Made by a program: the position numbers and the translations under genes. Below the pieces are notes generated by a model, which had not been told where the DNA came from, ran no database searches, and worked only from the letters and a program-made list of their open reading frames with translations. DNA of 64,000 bases from JOPF136 sp963773835 (GTDB taxonomy: Bacteria > Acidobacteriota > Terriglobia > Acidiferrales > UBA7541): contig CAVZCQ010000002.1 of NCBI GenBank assembly GCA_963773835.1, forward strand, positions 186,001 through 250,000, written 5' to 3'. Positions 52,201 to 62,585 of this stretch are shown here, in pieces. Position 1 is the first letter of the stretch, and the number at the start of each line of letters is the position of its first letter.

Positions 52201-53319
52201 CCGGCGGGGACTCAGTTCGTCAATACTCCCTTTGGGGGCAGCTTGGCGATCGTTGCGCCCGGTGCGCTGGCCACGGGCTTCTCGGCTCCTAACTGTGGCA
52301 GCGCTCCCGTCGGTTCGGTGGGTACCCCCTTCGTGTTCAACTTTTTCCGGCCGTCCGGACCGAATCCCTCCTTCGCCGCGCTCGCGGGCCCGGCGGGCTA
52401 TGCGGGACTGGTGGCCGCGGCGGCCGCGGCAGGTTACCCGCAGGGCTTTTTCAACGGAACGACTCCGATCCCTGTGCCGTTCAGTGACGTAGACCAGCAG
52501 GAGTCCACGGGCAACAGCGTCTACAACGGGCTGACCATAAACATCGAGAAGCGCTTTTCGCAGCACTTCCAGTTCCTGATGAGCTACACCTATTCGCACG
52601 CCATCGACGATTCGACAGATTTGCAGGCGACGCTCACACCTCAGGACAGCAACAATCCGCAGCTCGACCGCGGGAACTCCACCTTCGACCAGCGGCACCG
52701 CTTCGTGTTCAGCGGCGTGGCTCAAAGCCCCTATACGTGGAAAGACGGAGGGTGGAAGGCGGTTCTGGGTGACTGGGTGGTAGCGCCCATCATCGAATTT
52801 TCCTCCGGCCGGCCCTTCACGGTCCTCACCGGAACGGATTACGCCCTGCAGTTCTCCTCGACCACGGTCCGGCCCAGTGTCTCTCCGGTTCCCGTCCCGG
52901 GTGTAAGCGTGACTTCGCCGTTCATTCCGGGAGTCAATTTCATCCCTGAAACCGTTTGCGCAGGACCCACGCTCGCTCCCAGGACGCCCTCGGGAATCTT
53001 GGTGCCAATCACGGTTCCCGGACTGGCGCCAGGGGGCTGCACCGGCAATCTCGGCCGCAATTCGTTCGTTCGCCCCAAGTTTCAAAGTGTGGACCTGCGC
53101 ATCTCCCGTAAATTCAAGGTGAACGAGCGATTCACCATTGAGGTGCTCGCTGACATGTTCAACTTGGCCAATCGCTTCAACGTGGGTGACGTTAATCCCC
53201 TGTGCGACGCGCTGGCCCCAACCGGCGGAACCCTGGCGGCGCCCACGTGCAGCGCGGGACAGCCTACCGCGGCCCTGGATCCGCGCACCTTCCAGTTCGG
53301 GCTGAAAGCGTATTGGTAA
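49225..53319 (+). CDS. TonB-dependent receptor, Oar-like
   Basis: Outer-membrane beta-barrel of 1,364 residues. Signal peptide 1-27. A carboxypeptidase-regulatory-like domain follows at ~32-110 (VDLAGTVTDQNNAVVAGAKV, then GRYVFVGMAPGRYELSVEK). The plug is ~125-260 (VGSREIENLPINGRNYVNF, then VDGADAVDNSINGIRS and FGRATGGVINIVTKSGSN). The remaining ~1,100 residues are barrel strands ending in an aromatic (FQFGLKAYW). This Oar-like group is highly multiplied in Acidobacteriota and is thought to handle polymers or peptides; the substrate is unknown. AAGGAG lies seven bases before the ATG. Alone on its strand between the signalling block and RmuC. Confidence 0.92.
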   Translation: MKRLNGRVLVCGAVLGFLIAASAALAQVNAVDLAGTVTDQNNAVVAGAKVTIKNLATNATRTAQSGEDGRYVFVGMAPGRYELSVEKSGFARWNNPEIVLEIGRAPELNVQLALPTGTQEVTVSAAPPIIEPTRTGVSETVGSREIENLPINGRNYVNFTLINSQANRDSAPTIGPAPTSGLNFGGQRARSNEVSVDGADAVDNSINGIRSTVSQEDVQEFQLIISDYMPEFGRATGGVINIVTKSGSNQFHGDVFGFLRDGALQARNPFSVAVNPVTGATTPSKQAYTRAQYGTAFGGPIQKDKTFYFFSFEGTRRHETGFTDIGAGNFGLQACTACSAFPGPLGSLPLMVTSEQNTAIGQLLAINPAAAVNYGVLAGSASSVALHGVDFGAVAFGLSGGAYNPGPGAQFPIPVACFSGQVVNGRPCAAAPMMAGVVAPALPASFVPLTSLIGNYPIVERTDIYSARIDHIWNNNNQSFFRANVSPSFVTGIQVNSQNETFGENAGSRTSLQQYRDMSFVFQHNTTFSSNLLNEFRFQFARRGLHYGFSNCTEAQCPTVNAALAGGPGGGQTAVNITGFAFFGREPFSTVDRIERRLQWTDHLSYVMGKHTIKFGVDTNLIQVRTRAAQTFELDFGGLYNFGSVSASTFGFPSTLPSLTAIQAYGLGLPGSFEQGTGESNVPFSNTEFGTFIQDSWRITPHITMNYGLRYDIEFTPTFSPFGGANGLNAPAEKALNVVEGIPVYDNAFQPRLGIAWDPWGNGKTVIRAAGGLFFDHPLLAIAFDSTTADGARSSQILAFPGGASACGIFLATTPMYTPTCGAADSPANLNAGSLFQGVLNTSAPTGFPFPIGPYLPNQQRFTAISTTSVFVNENYLSPTLAPFGGFPSPVLPFTFPVAGNFQYGYATQANLTVEHDLGHNFKISVGYQYTKGTHLNRPRNINVANAALLTQNNANAVRAGLVSSASPLSVQVPSGPSAQFPAAVGCPAFLFPAGTQFVNTPFGGSLAIVAPGALATGFSAPNCGSAPVGSVGTPFVFNFFRPSGPNPSFAALAGPAGYAGLVAAAAAAGYPQGFFNGTTPIPVPFSDVDQQESTGNSVYNGLTINIEKRFSQHFQFLMSYTYSHAIDDSTDLQATLTPQDSNNPQLDRGNSTFDQRHRFVFSGVAQSPYTWKDGGWKAVLGDWVVAPIIEFSSGRPFTVLTGTDYALQFSSTTVRPSVSPVPVPGVSVTSPFIPGVNFIPETVCAGPTLAPRTPSGILVPITVPGLAPGGCTGNLGRNSFVRPKFQSVDLRISRKFKVNERFTIEVLADMFNLANRFNVGDVNPLCDALAPTGGTLAAPTCSAGQPTAALDPRTFQFGLKAYW

Positions 53320-53338
53320 TTCAGCGCTCGCTGGCGTA

Positions 53339-53360
53339 GGGGCACGACGTGTCGTGCCCC
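53339..53360. terminator. perfect palindrome between convergent genes
   Basis: GGGGCACGAC-GT-GTCGTGCCCC, a 10-bp perfect inverted repeat, lies between the receptor stop and the RmuC stop. Could end transcription from both sides or be another REP-type unit (the sequence is typical of short genomic repeats). No T-run. Confidence 0.5.
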
Positions 53361-53381
53361 CACAAAGTCCGGCCTGTTTCC

Positions 53382-54761
53382 TTACTCTTCCCCCTCGGTG
53401 GGCACTGAAATCTGCCGGGGGAGCGTCTCGATGGGGGCGAGCGGCGTCACCTCGTCGCCGCCCGGGGCGGCCAGCGACTGGAACCTGCGCGCCGCAGGAA
53501 GCAGCCGGCTTTCCAGTGAGCCCACGGCTTTGTTGTAGGACGCATTCGCCCGGTCCAGCCCCACGCGCACGTCGTCCAGATATTCCAGGAATTTCAGCAG
53601 CCGCTCGTGCAGGTCTTTCCCGCGCTCCGCAATCTCGCGCGCGTTTTCGGCCAGCTTCTCCTGCTGCCAGCCCTGGGCAACAGCGAGCAACAGAGCGATG
53701 TAAGTTGTCGGACTCGCGAGAATCACCTTGCGGTCGCCGGCATATTCTAGCAACTCGCGATCCTGCTCCAGTGCCGCGCTGAAAAACGATTCGGCGGGCA
53801 GGAACAGCACCACGAACCGCAGCGATTCTTCAAACTGTTCCGGATATTTCTTCGCGGCCAGCTCCTGAACGTGTTTCCGCACCAGCCGCGAGTGTTCGCT
53901 CATCGCCGTCCGGTAATCGTCCGCGGTTTTCGCCTGCACGGCGGCGAGGAAGCCGTGTCTCGGCACCTTGGCATCCACGATTACTTTCCCGCCGCCGGGA
54001 AGGTGCACGACCACGTCCGGGCGCAGCCGACCCTCTTCTCCCGCCACCGAAACCTGTTCCTCGAAGTCGCAATGGGGCGACATTCCGGTGAGTTCCGCGG
54101 CGCGGCGCAGCGTCAGCTCGCCCCATTTCCCTTTGATTTGTGGCTGGCGCAGGCTGGTCACCAGGCTGCCCGTTTCTTCGCGCAGCGCCCGGCTGGTTTC
54201 GTTCAACTGTTGCACCTGAGCCGTCAACGCACCATCCGAGACCTCCATTCGTCCGACATGCAGATCCAAGGCCTCCAGGGACTGTGCTAAAGGCCTTACC
54301 AGCCCCTCGATTGCAGTCTGTCGTTGCGAAAGATCTCCCGCCGCCTCCTTTTGCAAAGTCTCAAACGTCGCACGGGCCAGATTGAGGAATTCGGCGTTAC
54401 TTTTCCCCAGCGCTTGTGAAGCGAGCGCCTCAAACGTCTCCACTAGCTTGGCTCGAGCCTCTTCAAACTGCTGCCTTTGCTCCGCCAAATTCTCCACTGC
54501 CTTCGTGTGCGCGGTATCCGCTGAGGCGCGTGCCGCCTGCTCGCGCTGGAGCTGCTGCTGCGTCGCGCCCAACTCGCCGCGCACTGCGTCCCCCTGCCGC
54601 CGCAACTCCGCCACCGCGCTCTCCGCGGCGGCGCGCGCCGCAATCAGTTCCTGCAGTCGGCTCTCGAGCCCAGCGCGCACCCGCGCCTGGGCCACGAGCC
54701 ATCCCACAGCCGCCCCAACCAGCACAGCCACGGCAATCGCCATCAACTCCATCGCATTCAT
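53382..54761 (-). CDS. rmuC: DNA recombination protein RmuC
   Basis: Nuclease-fold protein that limits inversions at short inverted repeats; 459 residues. It has an N-terminal membrane helix (MAIAVAVLVGAAVGWLVA), a coiled coil at ~30-190, and the RmuC domain at ~200-420 with GKWGELTLRR, RPDVVVHLPGGGKVIVDAKV, FLPAESFFSAALEQD and ASPTTYIALL. Start at the ATG at 54761, three residues before a second Met. Convergent with the TonB receptor; the exported-protein gene lies 82 bases upstream in the same direction. Confidence 0.93.
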   Translation of the reverse strand: MNAMELMAIAVAVLVGAAVGWLVAQARVRAGLESRLQELIAARAAAESAVAELRRQGDAVRGELGATQQQLQREQAARASADTAHTKAVENLAEQRQQFEEARAKLVETFEALASQALGKSNAEFLNLARATFETLQKEAAGDLSQRQTAIEGLVRPLAQSLEALDLHVGRMEVSDGALTAQVQQLNETSRALREETGSLVTSLRQPQIKGKWGELTLRRAAELTGMSPHCDFEEQVSVAGEEGRLRPDVVVHLPGGGKVIVDAKVPRHGFLAAVQAKTADDYRTAMSEHSRLVRKHVQELAAKKYPEQFEESLRFVVLFLPAESFFSAALEQDRELLEYAGDRKVILASPTTYIALLLAVAQGWQQEKLAENAREIAERGKDLHERLLKFLEYLDDVRVGLDRANASYNKAVGSLESRLLPAARRFQSLAAPGGDEVTPLAPIETLPRQISVPTEGEE

Positions 54762-54843
54762 GGCTGTTTTCTCTCAGGCGAATATAGAGCGAAGACCATG
54801 CGGGGATTGTAGCACGCCTCCCGACGCGGTGTGGGCGTTCAGC

Positions 54844-55968
54844 TTACTCCCGATTCAGCAGAATCTTCCAGGCCGCCTCGAGATGCAGTCCGAACTCCCC
54901 TTCCGGCTTCTTCGCCAGCATCTTTTCGATGGCGTCGCGCGCCTGCGAAACGTCCTGGGGGTGCTGCATCACGAGCTTCCGCACGTGGTCCACGCGTTTC
55001 CGCCAGCCTGACGATGGAGCGAGCCGCCGCGCCTGTTCGAGTTCCCGCTGCGCCGCCTCCGTGTCCGGCAATCCGTGCGGTTCCGACACGCGCCGCACCT
55101 GGAGGAAAAATTCGCCCGGCTGCCGGAACGTGAACGGAATCGCTGCAAAGTTCGCCGCGCCGCCACTGGTCCGCGCGCGGGAAGGGTTTCCGCGCGCGAG
55201 TTCGATCCTTCCTTCGGGTTCAGCGCGAAGCTCGAAATCCACGGGCTGGTCAGTCCCGCGAACGCTCACGCGGATCTCGCCCTTTTCCCCCGGCTGACCT
55301 TTCGGCTTGTCCGCGCCCAGTTCGAGCGAAATCACCGTGACCGGCGCAGTGCTGGCCGAAAGTCCGGCCGCTTCCACCACCAGTTGCGTCTCGCCCAGCA
55401 CCGTGCCCGGATTGGGCAGCGCGACCAGCGCCACCGGCGAGGCCGCCAGCACCGCAGCCGGCTGGCCCGCGAGCAGCACCCGGTTCTCATCCGCGATCCC
55501 GCGGAATCCGCCGCCGCGGATGGTGAACCGGTCCCGCAGCAACAGGATGCGCGGCGCCGTGTCGATGCGCAGGCTGGCCCTCTCCTGCGACGGCGCAGCG
55601 ATCACAGTGGCGGAAGTAGCGGCCGTGCCGTCCGGCAATGCCGCCCGCACCACTCCCTGCGCATCGGGAGAAGTGAGCGCGGCGCGGCCCGTTGCGTCCG
55701 TGGTGAGCGTCACGTCGCCGGTCAGCCTAATCGTCACATTGGGCGCCGGGCGTCCCTGCGCGTCCAGCACCGCGAGCGTGGCCGGTTGCCCTGCCACCAG
55801 CACCGGCGGAAGGATAATGGTGGCATGCGCCGCAGCGGGCGCTGTGGATTCCGGCGCCTGCCGGCCCCGCGCCGCCCACACACCCGGCAAGAGGAGGAGC
55901 GCGGCAGCCATCGCGCTGCGGTGGAGGATTTTTCTTGCGGCGGATGGCGAGTGCGTTCCGCGGGTCAT
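54844..55968 (-). CDS. exported protein with Ig-like domains
   Basis: Unrecognised 374-residue secreted protein. Signal peptide to about residue 36. Residues ~48-115 resemble an Ig-like or Big domain (QPATLAVLDAQGRPAPNVTI, then DATGRAALTSPDAQGVV). Residues ~130-205 resemble an IPT/TIG domain (RFTIRGGGFRG, then RVLLAGQPAAVLAAS). The last ~60 residues are helical (DAIEKMLAKKPEGEFGLHLE). The ATG at 55968 is used; a far-upstream start would overlap the HD-GYP gene. Only 29 bases separate it from that gene, so the two are probably co-transcribed. Confidence 0.7.
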   Translation of the reverse strand: MTRGTHSPSAARKILHRSAMAAALLLLPGVWAARGRQAPESTAPAAAHATIILPPVLVAGQPATLAVLDAQGRPAPNVTIRLTGDVTLTTDATGRAALTSPDAQGVVRAALPDGTAATSATVIAAPSQERASLRIDTAPRILLLRDRFTIRGGGFRGIADENRVLLAGQPAAVLAASPVALVALPNPGTVLGETQLVVEAAGLSASTAPVTVISLELGADKPKGQPGEKGEIRVSVRGTDQPVDFELRAEPEGRIELARGNPSRARTSGGAANFAAIPFTFRQPGEFFLQVRRVSEPHGLPDTEAAQRELEQARRLAPSSGWRKRVDHVRKLVMQHPQDVSQARDAIEKMLAKKPEGEFGLHLEAAWKILLNRE

Positions 55969-55997
55969 GGGTTCGGGTGGTTCCGGGCGCCGCGAGA

Positions 55998-57956
55998 TTA
56001 GCTGCGCCGGACAGTCAACTCGTAGATCTTCGCGTCCACAAACAGGTTGAAGAGCTCGCTGTCCAGTTGCCGATGCTCCGACTCCGCCTTCAGGATGTCC
56101 AGCGCGCGATCCGCCGGCACCGCCTTCTTGTAGGGCCGGTCCGAAGCCGAGAGGGCGTCGAAAATGTCGCAGATGGTCATCATGCGCGTTTGCACCGGAA
56201 TATCTTCCCCGCGGAGCTGGTAGGGGTAGCCTGTCCCGTCCAGCTTCTCGTGGTGGCCGCGGGCAATCATCGGGATTTCTCCGATTTCTTTCGTCCACGG
56301 AATCTGCGTCAGGAAATTGAAGGTGTGAATCACGTGCGACTCGATCTGCAACCGTTCCGCGGGGTCCAGGCTGCCCTTGGGGATGGAGAGAAACCTCACC
56401 TCATCCGGCGAGAGCAGGTTGTGCTCGATCCCCCGCGGGTCTCGGTAGGTCTGCCGGGCGATTTCGATCAGCCGGTCGAACTTTCCGGCCGGCAGAACCG
56501 TAGGCTCATTCGATTGGAGGATGAGCTGATAGTAGTCGTCGATTTCCTCCAGCCGTCGGCGGAATTCGTCGTCCACGGTGCCGAGCAGGGCCTGGGCTTC
56601 CTCGCGCGTTTTTTCCAGCAGGTACTGCACTTTCTGTCTGCTGTAGCTTGCTTCCAGCTCCTTGCGGATGTAATCGAAGCGCTGATTGAGCAGCTCGAGC
56701 TGCCAGGGATAGAGCTTTTTCGCTTTCACCAGCACGTCTTCCTTCACGCCGACCTTGCCGAAGTCGTGCAACAGCGCCGCGTAACGGATTTCTTTCATCT
56801 GCTCGGGCGTGAAACGCACTCCGCCGTAGGAGCCCGTCTCGTTTCTGTCTACGGCCTCGGCCAGCCCGCAGGTGAGCGTGGAGACGCGGGAGCTGTGGCC
56901 GCTGGTGGTGGGGTCGCGCTGCTCGATGGCCTTGACGGCCGCGCGCACGAACCCTTCGAACAGCGTCTCGATGTCCTGGTACAGCTTGCTGTTTTCGTAG
57001 GCCACCGCGGCCTGGGAGGCCAGGGAGAGCGCCAGGCGCTTGGCGCGGTCGGAGAACGGCACCACGTACCGGCCCACGTCGGCGCGATCGTGCAGGCGCG
57101 CGCTCCGTTCTGTCTTACAATTGATCAGTTGCAGCGCTCCGATCACTTCTCCCTTCGCGTTCTTCATCGGCAGGGTGAGCATGGAGCGCGTCAGGTAGCC
57201 GGAATCCTGGTCCCACTTCGGGTTAAAGCGGTAGGGCCGGTCTGGCGGAATGTCGTAGGCATCCGCGATGTTGAGCGCCTCACCATGCAGGGCCACGTGC
57301 CCGGCCATCGAGGTCTCGGTGATGGGCATAGTGAACTCGGTGAACGGAAACTGCCGGCTGTCGTTCTGGGTGAGCTTGAACCGTAGGCGCTGCTCTTTCT
57401 CTCCCGCCGTCTCCACGAGGTAGAGCGAGCCGGCGTCCGCCGAAGTCACTTCCCGCGACTTCTGAAGGATCAGGTTGAGGAGCCGCGTGATATCGCGCTC
57501 GGCCGAGAGCGCCACACCGATCTGGTTCAACTCGTCCATTTCGCGCTCGGCGCGCGCCAAATCTCCGCGGGATTCGAGGTCTCGCGCCGCCAGCTCGATA
57601 TTCTGGAACGCCGCGATCACGGCCCGCGCCACGTAGGTCCGCGTGGAAGTCCGCGGTAGCACCGTGAAGAACTCTCCGTCGGGTGCCTTTGCAGCCTCCG
57701 CCCCGCCCCCCGCCAGGCCGATGGCCTTCATGCCCGGATAGTACGAGGCCAAATGCAGCAGCCCCTCGTAGTCGTCTTTGCGCAGGTCCACCAGGCAAAC
57801 CACGGCAGTTTCCGCGCGCGGCGGCCTTTTCTTGTGCCGGCCGGGAGCCAACTCTTTGGCCGTCAGCGCGCGCCGGGACCAATCCCCCTTCAATCCTCCA
57901 GCCAGCTTTGCCGCAGGAGACTTTTCCAGGTACCAGATTTCCTTCGCGAGCTTCAT
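55998..57956 (-). CDS. GAF-HD-GYP cyclic-di-GMP phosphodiesterase with insertion
   Basis: Enzyme of 652 residues expected to degrade c-di-GMP. GAF domain ~140-325 (LNLILQKSREVTSADAGSLY, then IGALQLINCKT). HD-GYP domain from ~330: HSSRVSTLT, then HD at 397-398 (LLHDFGKVGV), and HHEKLDGTGYP at 568-578. Between the HD and GYP motifs there are about 170 residues against ~65-70 in typical members. The surplus ~100 residues are predicted helical (YIRKELEASYSRQKVQYLLE). All metal ligands recognisable from the family remain. The ATG at 57956 is used; a TATACT (57989-57984) upstream is a weak -10. Product may act with the PilZ protein at 46-49 kb. Confidence 0.9.
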   Translation of the reverse strand: MKLAKEIWYLEKSPAAKLAGGLKGDWSRRALTAKELAPGRHKKRPPRAETAVVCLVDLRKDDYEGLLHLASYYPGMKAIGLAGGGAEAAKAPDGEFFTVLPRTSTRTYVARAVIAAFQNIELAARDLESRGDLARAEREMDELNQIGVALSAERDITRLLNLILQKSREVTSADAGSLYLVETAGEKEQRLRFKLTQNDSRQFPFTEFTMPITETSMAGHVALHGEALNIADAYDIPPDRPYRFNPKWDQDSGYLTRSMLTLPMKNAKGEVIGALQLINCKTERSARLHDRADVGRYVVPFSDRAKRLALSLASQAAVAYENSKLYQDIETLFEGFVRAAVKAIEQRDPTTSGHSSRVSTLTCGLAEAVDRNETGSYGGVRFTPEQMKEIRYAALLHDFGKVGVKEDVLVKAKKLYPWQLELLNQRFDYIRKELEASYSRQKVQYLLEKTREEAQALLGTVDDEFRRRLEEIDDYYQLILQSNEPTVLPAGKFDRLIEIARQTYRDPRGIEHNLLSPDEVRFLSIPKGSLDPAERLQIESHVIHTFNFLTQIPWTKEIGEIPMIARGHHEKLDGTGYPYQLRGEDIPVQTRMMTICDIFDALSASDRPYKKAVPADRALDILKAESEHRQLDSELFNLFVDAKIYELTVRRS

Positions 57957-58272
57957 GGGCGTCCGGGGAAAAACGATGGGCAGAGTATAGCGGAATTCTC
58001 CCTTCGTCCATAGCGGCCTGTGGTGCGTTCCAGGCCCGGGCGCCTCGTCGCGGCTTCTCGACCGAACTCCAGTCTCATGTTTCGAAGGAAAGCCGCTGCA
58101 CAGCCTTGGCGGGACGGTGAGGGTCAATCCGGCTGGAACTCCATCACCGCGCAGATCGGCTGGCCCGTGTGACCCTTCGGAAATCTCCAAGTGGGGATGG
58201 CGTCTGGAACCAGCAGCTGGGCCAGCGAAGGGCCACACTGGAGCTTGTAACATGTCGCGCGGTCCGACCCAC
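57957..58272. other. divergent intergenic region, no gene seen
   Basis: No credible coding frame. It separates the HD-GYP gene (reverse) from the PIN/RHH pair (forward). The only signals I see are the TATACT ahead of HD-GYP and the promoter/operator at its right end, described separately. Confidence 0.5.
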
Positions 58273-58301
58273 TTGACTCATCGCCATGAGTCAGATACAC
58301 T
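58273..58301 (+). promoter_or_regulatory. promoter and operator of the PIN/RHH pair
   Basis: TTGACT (58273-58278) and TACACT (58296-58301) are 17 bases apart. The palindrome TGACTCAT-CGCC-ATGAGTCA (58274-58293) fills the -35 and spacer. A further ATGAGT/ACTCAT pair (58286-58304) overlaps the -10. The expected start point falls on or next to the ATG at 58308, so the mRNA should be leaderless. Confidence 0.7.
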
Positions 58302-58307
58302 CATCAT

Positions 58308-58565
58308 ATGGCTAAGAGACTGCAAGTTATCCTCCAGGACGCGGAGTACCGGGAAGTGCAGCGCGCGGCCCGCTCTCGCCGCATGTCCCTGGCCGAATGG
58401 GTGCGCCAAGCCCTGGATGCGCAGCGCCGCCGGGAGCCTGTGAACAGCGTCAGCAAGAAACTCGAGGCCATCCGCACCGCGGCAAAATTCGAATTTCCGA
58501 CCGCGGACATCGACCAGATGCTCGCCGAGATTGAGAAGGGGTATTTGGACCAGGGCGCGCAATGA
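58308..58565 (+). CDS. ribbon-helix-helix antitoxin (VapB-like)
   Basis: An 85-residue antitoxin. The N-terminal half is a ribbon-helix-helix (KRLQVILQDAEYREVQRAAR, then SLAEWVRQALDAQ); the tail (FPTADIDQMLAEIEKGYL) is the toxin-binding part. No Shine-Dalgarno is present, in agreement with a leaderless start. Its stop overlaps the toxin start by four bases (ATGA). Confidence 0.82.
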   Translation: MAKRLQVILQDAEYREVQRAARSRRMSLAEWVRQALDAQRRREPVNSVSKKLEAIRTAAKFEFPTADIDQMLAEIEKGYLDQGAQ

Positions 58566-58957
58566 TCCTGGTGGATTCCAATATCCCTATGTATCTCGCC
58601 GGCGCACCGCACGCGCACAAAACCGATGCGCAACGGCTGCTTGAAAGTCTCGCCAGTGACCGCCAGAGGCTGGTGACCGATGCGGAGGTGCTTCAGGAAA
58701 TCTTGCATCGCTACGTCGCGGTGCGCCGCCACGATGCAATCCAACCCGCATTCGACACATTGATGAGCGTGGTGGACGAAGTTCTGCCCGTAGACCTGGC
58801 CACTGTCGAACACGCCAAACAAGCTGTTCTCGCCTACCGTCGACTTTCCGCCCGGGCCGCCGTCCATCTGGCCGTTATGAAACGTCACGGCATCGATCGC
58901 ATCCTGAGCTTCGATTCTGGATTCGATGGCCTACCGGGGATCACGAGAATCTCGTAG
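58562..58957 (+). CDS. PIN-domain toxin (VapC-like)
   Basis: Probable RNA-cleaving toxin, 131 residues. Acidic residues of the PIN site: D5 (MILVDSNIPMYL), E42/E46 (DAEVLQEIL) and the Asp pair in ILSFDSGFDGLPGI. LSARAAVHLAVMKRHGIDRI is the usual region before the last Asp. Translation is coupled to the antitoxin. The strand arrangement (antitoxin first) is standard. Confidence 0.87.
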   Translation: MILVDSNIPMYLAGAPHAHKTDAQRLLESLASDRQRLVTDAEVLQEILHRYVAVRRHDAIQPAFDTLMSVVDEVLPVDLATVEHAKQAVLAYRRLSARAAVHLAVMKRHGIDRILSFDSGFDGLPGITRIS

Positions 58958-59034
58958 CTGCGGAACTGGAAACAGCGGGGAAGTCCTTTCCCGGCTCCGT
59001 TGGCCATTCGTATAACTCCTTGCGTTTCCTTGTA

Positions 59035-59063
59035 TTGAATTGCCCCCACTGCTCTGTTAGCCT
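59035..59063 (+). promoter_or_regulatory. weak candidate promoter of CHASE2-kinase operon
   Basis: TTGAAT (59035-59040), 17 bases, TAGCCT (59058-59063). The leader to 59168 is ~100 bases. The -10 is poor, so this is tentative. Confidence 0.3.
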
Positions 59064-59167
59064 ACCGTCCAAAGCGCAGCCCGCGCCGTAGCATTTCAGA
59101 CGGTGGACGCTGGACCGCTCAGGAGGCGTCCAGGGGAGGCGGTGGAGCGCTGAGCGGATACCGGAAC

Positions 59168-61750
<2,583 letters not shown>

Positions 61751-61759
61751 GGTTCGAGC

Positions 61760-62569
61760 GTGCGGCTTGACATGGAGGCGCGCACCGACCTCGGGCGCGT
61801 CCGAAAAAACAACGAGGACAATTTCACCGTGGTGCCCGAGATTGGGCTCTACGTCCTCTCCGACGGCATGGGCGGAGAAGCCCACGGCGAAGTGGCCAGC
61901 GGCCTGGCCATCGAGGCCATCCGCCACCATTGCCTGGAGTGGACCAAGAATCCGGACCTGGAACTGTTTGGCGACCCCATTCCGAATCTGCCGCCGCGCG
62001 CCAATCGCCTGGCTTCCGCCGTGCGCCTGGCCAACCGCGCCATTTACGAATCCGCCCAGCGCCATCCCTCGCAGAAAGGCATGGGCGCCACCGTCGTGGC
62101 GATCTGGATGGACGAGGAGCAAATGAGCGTCGCCCATGTGGGTGATAGCCGCCTCTATCGCATGCGCCAGGGCCAGCTCGAGCAGATCACCCAGGACCAT
62201 TCCCTGGTGGCCGAACAGGTGCGCCGCGGCATCCTGACGCAGCAGCAGGCCGACACCAGCCAGATGCAGAGCGTGCTCATCCGCGCCCTGGGCATCGATC
62301 CTGACGTCGATGTGGACGCCGAGGAGCATCCGGTGCTGCCCGGGGACACACTGGTGCTGTGCTCCGATGGCCTCAATCGCATGACCACGGATCCGGACAT
62401 CGGGAGCGTCCTGAACACGTCATTGAGCGCCCGGGAAGCCACCGAGCGCCTCATCGCGCTGGCAAACGAAAATGGGGGAGAAGACAACGTCACCGTAATC
62501 GTGGTTCGAGTGTTGGAGGGAGCAAACGGGTTGCTGGCGCGCCTGTGGCGCTGGCTGTGCGGCGAATAG
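61760..62569 (+). CDS. PP2C-type protein phosphatase
   Basis: Mn/Mg-dependent Ser/Thr phosphatase, 269 residues, likely to reverse the CHASE2 kinase. All metal motifs are present: NNEDNF, LSDGMGGE, HVGDSRLYR, CSDGLNRM and GGEDNVTVI. The start is the GTG at 61760 (family begins at RLDMEARTDLGRVR, GAGG nearby); the in-frame ATG at 61772 would remove four residues. It sits nine bases after the kinase stop; FHA follows by 16 bases. Confidence 0.93.
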   Translation: MRLDMEARTDLGRVRKNNEDNFTVVPEIGLYVLSDGMGGEAHGEVASGLAIEAIRHHCLEWTKNPDLELFGDPIPNLPPRANRLASAVRLANRAIYESAQRHPSQKGMGATVVAIWMDEEQMSVAHVGDSRLYRMRQGQLEQITQDHSLVAEQVRRGILTQQQADTSQMQSVLIRALGIDPDVDVDAEEHPVLPGDTLVLCSDGLNRMTTDPDIGSVLNTSLSAREATERLIALANENGGEDNVTVIVVRVLEGANGLLARLWRWLCGE

Positions 62570-62585
62570 CGGGAGGAGCCTAGAA

